Under the pieces are notes generated by a model. That model saw nothing but the letters and a program-made list of their open reading frames with translations. It did no database searches and was not told the DNA's origin. A stretch of 9,290 bases of DNA from an uncultured Oscillospiraceae bacterium. Its GTDB lineage: Bacteria > Bacillota > Clostridia > Oscillospirales > Oscillospiraceae. The position numbers and the translations under genes are program-made. Shown one piece after another: positions 1-6,391 of the stretch. Within the stretch, counting starts at the first letter, position 1. The number at the start of each line of letters is the position of its first letter. The stretch spans positions 1-9,290 of the forward strand of contig CAKTXO010000051.1 in NCBI GenBank assembly GCA_934630985.1, given 5' to 3'.

Positions 1-230
1 CGGCTCTGGCGCTCCTGGGTCTGGGGCTTTCGCTCCCGGGGCGTCTCGTCAGAGGGCTTCTGACGGCGGGGCTCCTCTCGCCGGCGGGTTTCCCGCTGTG
101 CCGGGGGCGCGGTGCGGGAGCCTTCCCGCCGGGTCTCCGGCTGCCGGGGAGTTCTGTTCTCCGGCTGCTTTGTACCGGTGGAATCCGGCCGGGAAGGCCG
201 CTCCTGCCGGGGCTTTTGTGTAGTTTCCAT
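1..230 (-). CDS. Partial CDS, N-terminus only: Arg/Pro/Glu-rich protein, possibly FtsQ/DivIB
   Basis: This gene begins at 230 and runs off the left edge, so only 76 complete codons are visible. The start is well supported: GGAGG (237-241, minus strand) lies 6 bases before the ATG, and the gene starts 30 bases after the murG stop, so it looks like the next gene of the same operon. The visible part is low complexity and looks disordered: about 17 Arg, 12 Pro, 11 Glu, 10 Thr and 9 Gln, with no Ile, Leu, Val, Phe, Trp, Tyr or Cys. No signal peptide, membrane segment or catalytic motif is visible. In dcw clusters the gene after murG is often ftsQ/divIB, sometimes after murA, murB or murC. FtsQ/DivIB proteins of Clostridia can carry a long charged cytoplasmic tail before their single membrane segment and POTRA domain. 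That identity is inferred from position and tail type only. An unrelated basic protein remains possible. Confidence 0.6.
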   Translation of the reverse strand, partial: METTQKPRQERPSRPDSTGTKQPENRTPRQPETRREGSRTAPPAQRETRRREEPRRQKPSDETPRERKPQTQERQS

Positions 231-236
231 GGTTAT

Positions 237-241
237 CCTCC
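237..241 (-). promoter_or_regulatory. Ribosome binding site of the left-edge gene
   Basis: GGAGG on the minus strand is followed by a 6-base spacer and ATG at 230. It fixes the start of an otherwise low-complexity reading frame that might be dismissed as spurious. Confidence 0.8.
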
Positions 242-260
242 AGGGACGGCTAGCGTCCGG

Positions 261-1382
261 TTATCGTCCGATGATCTCCTCCACGATGGCGCAGATACGG
301 TCTGTGGAGTCCGGCCTCAGCTGAGCGTGAAGCTTCCGGGACATCTGAGCCCGGCGCGTTTCGTCGGCAAGAAGCTGACAGATCAGGCCGTAGAGTGTTT
401 CGGCGGTGCAGTCCTTTTCCAGCAGCACCACCGCCCCGCCGCCGGATTCCAGCACCCGGGCGTTCTTCTCCTGGTGATTGTTGGTCACGTTGGGAGAGGG
501 CACCAGAATACAGGGGGTTCCGGAGGCGGCGATTTCATTGCAGGTAGCGGAGCCCGCCCGGCCGATGACCACATCCGCCGCGGTGAGCACCGTAGGCATA
601 TCGTAAATGTACTCCCGGATGTCGATGGCCGGGCAGTTCTCGTAGTCCACGCCGTTGTCCTTCACCCGCTTGGGCATCCATTCCTTGCCGAAGCTGCCGG
701 TGGCGTGAATGTGGCGGAAGGGGAAGCCGTCGGCCTGCTCCAATACCATCATGTCGGCAACGGTCTCGTTCATCACCTTGGCTCCCTGGCTGCCGAAGGC
801 GGAGACTACCAGAGGCTCGGTAACACCCAGAGCCTTCCGGGCCTGCTCCTTGGTGGTAAAGAGGAACTCCTTGCGCACGGGCATTCCCACCACCTCCACC
901 TTCTCCGGGTGCTTGTAGTGCTTCACACTTTCCTCGAAGGCCACCAGCACCCGGGTTGCCCGGCTGGCAGCCATTTTGGTGGTTACACCGGGAACGGCAT
1001 TGCTCTCGTGGACACAGGTGGGGATTTTCATACTCTGGGCAGCATACAGGGCCGGAAAGCTGGCATAGCCGCCGGTGCCGATCACCGCGTCGGGCTGAAA
1101 GTCCCGGAAAATCCGTTTGCATTCGCCAACGGCACCCAGCACGCACTTTACGGCATGAAGGTTCTGCTTCAGTCCCGCGGCGTTCAGCTTCCGGCTCAGG
1201 CCGGAGCCGGGCAGACACCGAACCTCGTACCCTGCCTGGGGTACTAATCTCTCCTCCATATGGCCTTCCGCGCCGATGAAGAGGATCTTGCAGTCCGGGT
1301 ATTTTTCCCGCATGGCGTTGGCCACGGCAATGGCCGGGTTGATGTGACCCGCAGTACCGCCGCAGGTAAAAATCAGGTTCAT
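261..1382 (-). CDS. murG: MurG, UDP-GlcNAc:lipid I N-acetylglucosaminyltransferase
   Basis: MurG adds GlcNAc from UDP-GlcNAc to lipid I on the inner face of the membrane, giving lipid II, the substrate of the polymerases. The product is 373 residues, normal for this GT-B fold family. The N-terminal glycine loop reads GGTAGHINPA (residues 8-17), where many MurG proteins have GGTGGH. GTGGYASFP lies at 102-110, HESNAVPG at 125-132, an FGSQGA loop at 196-201, GRAGSATCNE at 274-283, and PSPNVTNNHQEKNAR at 295-309, the last being the donor-binding region. The frame is open upstream to 1625, but the start at 1382 is favoured: AGGAGG (1390-1395) lies 7 bases upstream and the GGTAGH loop falls at the expected distance from the N-terminus. 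The ATG overlaps the ftsW TGA by four bases (ATGA), which suggests translational coupling. Confidence 0.97.
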   Translation of the reverse strand: MNLIFTCGGTAGHINPAIAVANAMREKYPDCKILFIGAEGHMEERLVPQAGYEVRCLPGSGLSRKLNAAGLKQNLHAVKCVLGAVGECKRIFRDFQPDAVIGTGGYASFPALYAAQSMKIPTCVHESNAVPGVTTKMAASRATRVLVAFEESVKHYKHPEKVEVVGMPVRKEFLFTTKEQARKALGVTEPLVVSAFGSQGAKVMNETVADMMVLEQADGFPFRHIHATGSFGKEWMPKRVKDNGVDYENCPAIDIREYIYDMPTVLTAADVVIGRAGSATCNEIAASGTPCILVPSPNVTNNHQEKNARVLESGGGAVVLLEKDCTAETLYGLICQLLADETRRAQMSRKLHAQLRPDSTDRICAIVEEIIGR

Positions 1383-2539
1383 AGGGGTTCCTCCTGGATT
1401 TTTCTGTGATTTCTGTATCGGGATATCTGTAAAACGATGCCCATTTCCCCCAGGTTCACCGCCAGAGCCGTGCCGCCGTAGGAAAAAAACGGCAGGGCAA
1501 TGCCGGTGGATGGGAGCAGGTTCGTGACTACGCAAAGGTTCAAAAGGGTCTGGACGGCAATCAGCGTCACAAGACCCGAAGCCAGCACCGTAGAAAACCG
1601 GTCGGCTCCATGCAGGGCAATCCAATAGCCCCGAAAAATCATAGCGGCGAAGAGCGCGATGATGGCAAGGGCACCCAAAAGCCCCAGCTCCTCGCAGCAG
1701 ATAGCGAAAATATAGTCGTTATACTGAAAGGGTAAATAAAGATATTTTTGCCGGGATTTGCCGAAGCCCCGGCCGAAGACGCCGCCGGAGCCGATGGCGT
1801 ACAGGGACTGCAAAATCTGATAGCCCGTGTCCCCCGGGTCGGCCTCCGGATGAAGCCAGGCGGTGACACGGTCACCGGCATAGCCCATAAAGCTGATGTA
1901 AACCACCACGAACACCGCCGCGGCTCCGGCTCCCGCCAGGAGCCACTTTGGATTGGTACCGGCAACGTACATCATCACCACCGCCACCATGCCCATGAGC
2001 AGGATCGCGGAAAGGTGCTTTTCCAGTGCCAGGGGCACTAAGATGCCCAGCAGTGCCGTGCCGAAGCCCAGCACGCCGAAACGGAATTTTTTGGCATCCT
2101 GACCGAACCGGCGGGTCAGCCGGGCGAAGAGGACGATCATGGTGAACTTGGCCACCTCTGAGGGCTGGAACTGGATTCCCGCGATGGTGATCCACCGCCG
2201 GGCGCCGTTGACCTGCTGACCGGCGGCCAGCACCAGAAGCAGCAGCACAATGCTGACGCCGTACATTCCCCAGGCCAGCCGATACCAGAGCCTCACCGGG
2301 ATCCGGCTGAAGGCGTACATGGCGCACAGCCCCACGGCGGCGCAGACCCCCTGCTTTTGCAGGTAGCGGGTGGAGATGGCGTAGCCGGTATCGTACTGAC
2401 TCTGGGCGGAGCTGGCGGAATAGAGCATCACAAGCCCCACCGCCAGCAGCAGGAGCACCAGAATCAGGAAGGGATAATCAACCGTGTCCCCCGCCGGGTG
2501 TCGGCGGCGGTTCTCTTTGGCATGGAGCCGCTTCTCCAT
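1379..2539 (-). CDS. ftsW: FtsW/SpoVE-type SEDS peptidoglycan glycosyltransferase
   Basis: This is a polytopic SEDS protein that polymerises lipid II into glycan strands, working with a class B PBP at the septum (FtsW) or in the spore cortex (SpoVE). It has 386 residues and about ten hydrophobic segments, starting near residue 23. Family motifs are NGARRWI (111-117), QPSEVAK (125-131), the extracellular loop YQILQSLYAIGSGG (240-253), GRGFGKSRQKYLYLP (256-270), NDYIFAICCEELG (274-286) and LLPSTGIALPFFSYGGTAL (341-359). Asp275 aligns with the essential SEDS aspartate (Asp297 in E. coli FtsW, from memory). A GGAGG lies 7 bases before the start. The gene follows mraY by 22 bases and overlaps murG by 4. 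Its position beside mraY and murG makes FtsW more likely than RodA, but FtsW and SpoVE cannot be told apart here. Confidence 0.95.
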   Translation of the reverse strand: MEKRLHAKENRRRHPAGDTVDYPFLILVLLLLAVGLVMLYSASSAQSQYDTGYAISTRYLQKQGVCAAVGLCAMYAFSRIPVRLWYRLAWGMYGVSIVLLLLVLAAGQQVNGARRWITIAGIQFQPSEVAKFTMIVLFARLTRRFGQDAKKFRFGVLGFGTALLGILVPLALEKHLSAILLMGMVAVVMMYVAGTNPKWLLAGAGAAAVFVVVYISFMGYAGDRVTAWLHPEADPGDTGYQILQSLYAIGSGGVFGRGFGKSRQKYLYLPFQYNDYIFAICCEELGLLGALAIIALFAAMIFRGYWIALHGADRFSTVLASGLVTLIAVQTLLNLCVVTNLLPSTGIALPFFSYGGTALAVNLGEMGIVLQISRYRNHRKIQEEPL

Positions 2540-2561
2540 TGCCAGACCTCCGTTATTGGAA

Positions 2562-3539
2562 TCAGCCGATCAGGCCGGAAATGCCGAACCAGGCGAGAAT
2601 GCACATAAACGCCGCAACTCCGGCAAAGACGAAGACCACCTTCTCTTCCTTCCAGCCGCACTTTTCGAAGTGGTGGTGAATGGGAGCCATTTTGAATAGC
2701 CGCTTGCCATGGGTCAGCTTGAAATAGGAAACCTGCAAAATGTCCGACATGGCTTCGCAGACATAGATAAAGCCCACCAGAATCAGAATCAGGGGCATTT
2801 CCAGGGCGAAGGCCATACCGCAGACCACGCCGCCCAGGAACAGAGAGCCGGTGTCGCCCATGAACACCTTGGCCGGATGCCAGTTGTAGGTCAGGTAGGC
2901 GATCAGTCCGCCAACCAGAGAGGCGGGCAGCAGCGCCAGATCAAATCTTCCCAGGGCAACGCTTGCCGCAGTGAAGAACACCATGACCGGCAGGGTATCT
3001 CCCGCACACAGGCCGTCAATGCCGTCATTCAGATTCACGGAATTGACGCAGCCCACCATGACGAACATGGCAAAGAAAATATACACGAGGGGGTGCAGGT
3101 CAAAGCTTACATTCCAGAAGGGAATGTACAGGTGGGTGTTCATCGCACCGACCTTGTACATGGCATACAGGAACAGGGCGGAAACCGCCATCTGAAGCAT
3201 GGCCTTCTGGACAGAGGTCAGACCCAGATTCTGATGATGACGTACCTTGGTGAAGTCATCCAGAAAGCCGATGAGGCCGAAACACAGAGCCAGCGCCAGC
3301 ACAAAGAACACGGAATAATCCGTCATGGCGGGCAAATTGCCCAGAAGGCACACGGTAGACGCCAGGATGAACATGAGCCCGCCCATGATCGGTGTGCCGT
3401 TCTTGCTTTTGTGCCAGGAAGGGCCGATTTCCAGAATGGAAGCCCCTGCCTTCAGCGCGTGGAGCATCGGCAGCAGCAGCTGTCCGAATGCCCAGGACAG
3501 TGCTCCGCCCACCAGCGCGGTTATCAGGATTCGTGTCAT
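2562..3539 (-). CDS. mraY: MraY, phospho-MurNAc-pentapeptide transferase
   Basis: MraY is an integral membrane enzyme that transfers phospho-MurNAc-pentapeptide from UDP to undecaprenyl phosphate, making lipid I. The product is 325 residues, a usual length, with about ten hydrophobic helices. Signature segments are HKSKNGTPIMGG (43-54), FLDDFTK (92-98) with the Asp pair 94/95, VNLNDGIDGL (168-177), the magnesium-binding KVFMGDTGSL (224-233, Asp229), and MAPIHHHFE (284-292) with the triple histidine that separates MraY from WecA-type relatives. A GGAGG stands 10 bases before the start. The gene is 19 bases after murF and 22 before ftsW. The murD gene that usually follows mraY is absent. Confidence 0.97.
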   Translation of the reverse strand: MTRILITALVGGALSWAFGQLLLPMLHALKAGASILEIGPSWHKSKNGTPIMGGLMFILASTVCLLGNLPAMTDYSVFFVLALALCFGLIGFLDDFTKVRHHQNLGLTSVQKAMLQMAVSALFLYAMYKVGAMNTHLYIPFWNVSFDLHPLVYIFFAMFVMVGCVNSVNLNDGIDGLCAGDTLPVMVFFTAASVALGRFDLALLPASLVGGLIAYLTYNWHPAKVFMGDTGSLFLGGVVCGMAFALEMPLILILVGFIYVCEAMSDILQVSYFKLTHGKRLFKMAPIHHHFEKCGWKEEKVVFVFAGVAAFMCILAWFGISGLIG

Positions 3540-3558
3540 GAATTGTTTTCCTCCGTTG

Positions 3559-4917
3559 TTATTTCTCTTCTTCCAGGAACGCCTTGAGCACCTTCTCCAG
3601 GTGCATTCCCCGGCTGGCCTTGAACAAAATCACATCTCCGGGCTTAGCGGAGCGCTTCAGAGCCGCCGCCATTTCCATGGGATCGTCAAAGGCCCGTCCC
3701 ATAGGCTCGGGCATACCGCCGGTGATGGTGCCGTCCAGCACCCGTCCGGCGTGAGGGCCGTAGGCGAAGACCATGTCCGCCTTTTCCGCCGCGATCCGGC
3801 CGATTTTATAGTGCTCGGCCTGGGCGCAGTCCCCCAGCTCCAGCATTTCGCCCAGCACCGCCAGGTGCCGTCCGGGCCGGTTGCCCAGCACATTCAGCGC
3901 CGCCGCCATGGATTCCGGGCCGGCATTGTAGCAGTCGTTGATGATGGTACAGCCCTTGGCCTCGAAAATCTCCTGACGGCCGGACATGTTCTGGAACTCA
4001 TCCAGCGCCTTGCGAATGTGCTCCGGGCTGACCCCCAGCTTCAGTCCCACGGTCACCGCCGCCAGCGCGTCGGCAACGTAATGCTCTCCTTCCAGCTTCA
4101 TTTCCACCGGGAAGGTCAGCCGTCCCGCCTCCACCCGGAAGCGCAGAACGCTGTCCGCCTGACTGACATCCAGCGCCCGGACGGCGCAGCCCTCGCTGCA
4201 CCCGAAATAGGTGATGCGCTGCTTGGGGGTCATATCCAGACAGCGCAGCAGGGTGTCGTCGCCGTTGAGCAGCAGCATACCCTGGGGCGTCATGCCCTCC
4301 AGAACCTCCAGCTTGGCCTGACGGATGCCCTGCTGGGTGCCCAGATATTCAATGTGCATGGTTCCGATGTTGATAATCACCGCCACGTCCGGGTGGGCAA
4401 TACAGGACAGGTAGGCGATCTCCCGGAAATGGTTCATACCCATTTCCAGCACCGCCACCTCCGTATCCTCAGGCATATCCAGGATAGCCATGGGCATTCC
4501 GATGTCATTATTGTGGTTGGCGGGGGTCTTGCTCACCCGGAAGGTATCGGAAAGCACCGCCGCGATCATTTCCTTGGTGGTGCTTTTCCCCACGGAGCCG
4601 GTGATGGCCACCACCTTGGCTCCGATTCGCTTCAGAGCCTCCCGGGCAATGTCCCCCAGCGCCGTCCTGGGATCGGAGACGATGATGGCGGGAAAATCCC
4701 CCACCCGGCGGCTGCACAGCACCGCCGCCGCTCCCTTCTCCAGAGCCGCGGGAATGAACTCATGGCCGTCCCTGGCTCCCTGTAGGGTGACGAACAGCTG
4801 ACCGGGCTGAAGGTTCCGGGTATCGTTTCCCGCACCCAGAAAGCTAACCTCCGCGTATTTTTCTTCTACCGTTCCGCCGCACCACTTGGCGGCATCCCGA
4901 AGGGTAATTCTTGGCAT
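3559..4917 (-). CDS. murF: MurF, UDP-MurNAc-tripeptide:D-Ala-D-Ala ligase
   Basis: MurF is a cytoplasmic ATP-dependent ligase that adds D-Ala-D-Ala to the UDP-MurNAc-tripeptide, completing the pentapeptide. The product is 452 residues, typical of the family, with the three Mur ligase domains. The N-terminal domain contains NDTRNLQPGQLF (31-42). The central ATPase domain has the P-loop TGSVGKSTTKE (106-116, Lys111), NHNNDIGMP (134-142), EMGMNH (158-163) and a GIRQAKLEV segment (197-205) whose Lys202 matches the carbamylated lysine position of Mur ligases. The C-terminal domain has NDCYNAGPESM (327-337, MurF-type; most relatives have NANP), LGEMLELG (355-362) and FKASRGMHLE (432-441). The start is one base after the murE stop (TGA-T-ATG), with a GAGGGA sequence about 5 bases upstream that lies inside the murE end, so translation is probably coupled to murE. 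Confidence 0.97.
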   Translation of the reverse strand: MPRITLRDAAKWCGGTVEEKYAEVSFLGAGNDTRNLQPGQLFVTLQGARDGHEFIPAALEKGAAAVLCSRRVGDFPAIIVSDPRTALGDIAREALKRIGAKVVAITGSVGKSTTKEMIAAVLSDTFRVSKTPANHNNDIGMPMAILDMPEDTEVAVLEMGMNHFREIAYLSCIAHPDVAVIINIGTMHIEYLGTQQGIRQAKLEVLEGMTPQGMLLLNGDDTLLRCLDMTPKQRITYFGCSEGCAVRALDVSQADSVLRFRVEAGRLTFPVEMKLEGEHYVADALAAVTVGLKLGVSPEHIRKALDEFQNMSGRQEIFEAKGCTIINDCYNAGPESMAAALNVLGNRPGRHLAVLGEMLELGDCAQAEHYKIGRIAAEKADMVFAYGPHAGRVLDGTITGGMPEPMGRAFDDPMEMAAALKRSAKPGDVILFKASRGMHLEKVLKAFLEEEK

Positions 4918-4918
4918 A

Positions 4919-6370
4919 TCAGTCCCTCAATTCCTTTAAGTGGGCAGCAACCTCTTCCCGCTCATCTAAGTGACGTTTGTGTCCGCCGATATCCTGATAG
5001 GTCTCGTGACCTTTTCCGGCAAGGACAATTATATCATTTTTTTCCGCAATGTCCATAGCGTATCTGATGGCCGCAGGCCGGTCTTCGATAACAATATATT
5101 CCCCGTCTTCCTGTTTTACCCCTTTTACGATGTCCCGAATGATGGCCATGGGCGCCTCCGTCCGGGGGTTATCCGAAGTGATGACGGCAAGGTCGGAAAG
5201 CTGGGCCCCGATATGGCCCATAATGGGCCGCTTCATGGGATCCCGGTCGCCGCCGCAGCCGAAGACGGAAATGAGCCGTCCCTTGCAGAAGTCCCGCACC
5301 GAGCGCAGCACGTTTTCCAGGGCATCCGGGGTGTGGGCATAGTCAATGAGGACGGTGTAGTCCTTTCCCGGAGTGGGAACCACCTCCACCCGACCCTTGA
5401 CCCCCTGGGCAATCCGCAAAGCCGCCGCGCAGTCGTGAAGGGAAATGCCCAGCTCATAGGCGCAGCCCAGCACCGTCAGGGCGTTGTACACCGTAAAGCC
5501 GCCGGGAATGGGCAAGCTGACCTGCTCCCGCGCTTCCCCCAGCACGGCGGTGAAGCGGATGCCCTCGGCATGAAGCTCCACGTCCTCGGCGTGAAGGCCT
5601 TCCGCCTGTTTCACGGAGGTGGTCAGCACCGGGCAGGCCGCCGCGGCCAGAATCCGGTCGGAATAATCGTCGTCCATATTGATGACCGCCTTGCCGCACC
5701 GGCGGAACAGCTCCGCCTTGGCGTCGCAGTAGGCATCCATGGTCTTGTGGAAGTCCAGATGATCCTCGGTCAGATTGGTGAAGGCCGCCACGTCATAGTG
5801 GACGCCCCCCACCCGTTCCAGGGTCAGGGCGTGGCTGGAAACCTCCATCACCACATGGGTGCAGCCCGCGTCCCGCATCCGGGCAAAGAGAGCCTGCAAA
5901 TCCAGGCTTTCCGGGGTGGTGCGCTCGGTGGGGATGATCTCCTGTCCGATCATATTGGCCATGGTGCCAACCAGGCCGACCTTGGCTCCCTGAACCTGCT
6001 CCAGCACCTGCTTGAGAAGCAAGGTGGAAGAAGTCTTGCCGTTGGTGCCCGTAATGCCCACCATGGTCATCTGCCGGGCAGGATTGCCGTAAAAGTTGCA
6101 GCCCAGCAGCGCCAGAGCCAGCCGGTCGGACTCCACCAAAATATAGGGAACCTCCCCCTCCGGCTTTTTCGCGGTGACCACGGCGGCAGCGCCCTTCTCC
6201 AATGCCATGGGGATGAACCGATTGCCGTCGGCGGCGAAGCCGGACACCGCCACAAACAGGCATCCGAGCTCCGCCTTCCGGGAATCGTAGCACACGGCGG
6301 TGATTTCCTGAGTCAGGTCAGCGGTACATTCCAGAATGGGAATGTCCTTCAATAATTCTTTCAGCAGCAT
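4919..6370 (-). CDS. murE: MurE, UDP-MurNAc-L-Ala-D-Glu:meso-diaminopimelate ligase
   Basis: MurE is a cytoplasmic ATP-dependent ligase that adds the third stem-peptide residue to UDP-MurNAc-L-Ala-D-Glu. With the chosen start it has 483 residues. Motifs are YDSRKAELGCLF (28-39), the P-loop GITGTNGKTSS (105-115, Lys112), ERTTPE (149-154), EVSSHAL (176-182), FTNLTEDHLDFH (197-208), YCDAKAELF (214-222) with the probable carbamylated Lys218, IDYAHTPDALENVL (342-355), FGCGGDRDPMKRP (370-382), and SDNPRTEAP (399-407). The DNPR sequence (400-403) is the known mark of meso-diaminopimelate specificity; lysine-adding MurE proteins differ here. Two in-frame ATGs lie six bases apart (6376 and 6370). The second is chosen because GGAGG (6378-6382) sits 7 bases before it but only one base before the first. 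The gene is 21 bases after the PBP gene. Confidence 0.96.
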   Translation of the reverse strand: MLLKELLKDIPILECTADLTQEITAVCYDSRKAELGCLFVAVSGFAADGNRFIPMALEKGAAAVVTAKKPEGEVPYILVESDRLALALLGCNFYGNPARQMTMVGITGTNGKTSSTLLLKQVLEQVQGAKVGLVGTMANMIGQEIIPTERTTPESLDLQALFARMRDAGCTHVVMEVSSHALTLERVGGVHYDVAAFTNLTEDHLDFHKTMDAYCDAKAELFRRCGKAVINMDDDYSDRILAAAACPVLTTSVKQAEGLHAEDVELHAEGIRFTAVLGEAREQVSLPIPGGFTVYNALTVLGCAYELGISLHDCAAALRIAQGVKGRVEVVPTPGKDYTVLIDYAHTPDALENVLRSVRDFCKGRLISVFGCGGDRDPMKRPIMGHIGAQLSDLAVITSDNPRTEAPMAIIRDIVKGVKQEDGEYIVIEDRPAAIRYAMDIAEKNDIIVLAGKGHETYQDIGGHKRHLDEREEVAAHLKELRD

Positions 6371-6377
6371 AAGCATT

Positions 6378-6382
6378 CCTCC
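6378..6382 (-). promoter_or_regulatory. Ribosome binding site that decides the murE start
   Basis: The minus strand reads GGGAGGAATGCTTATG. The GGAGG is 7 bases from the second ATG (6370), the normal distance, but almost touches the first ATG (6376). The protein therefore more likely begins MLLKELL than MLMLLKELL. Confidence 0.7.
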
Positions 6383-6391
6383 CGGGCTCGG

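Noticed and set aside
216..1247. Plus-strand open frame (343 codons) opposite murG
   Set aside because: It is antisense to murG, has no family motif, and its Gly/His-rich composition is that of a shadow frame.
1383..1625. N-terminal extension of murG into ftsW
   Set aside because: The longer frame overlaps ftsW by over 240 bases, whereas ATG 1382 has AGGAGG at 7 bases and gives a standard MurG N-terminus.
2540..2561. Remnant of murD between mraY and ftsW
   Set aside because: The gap is 22 bases and is taken up by the ftsW ribosome binding site, so there is no room for a remnant.
3325..4785. Long plus-strand open frame (486 codons) opposite murF
   Set aside because: It lies antisense to an unmistakable MurF, is His/Gln/Arg-rich without any recognisable domain, and reflects the GC-rich codon bias of the real gene.
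4970..6355. Long plus-strand open frame (461 codons) opposite murE
   Set aside because: It is a shadow of MurE. Its apparent likeness to the frame opposite murF only mirrors the shared LEKGAAAV-type segments of the two ligases.
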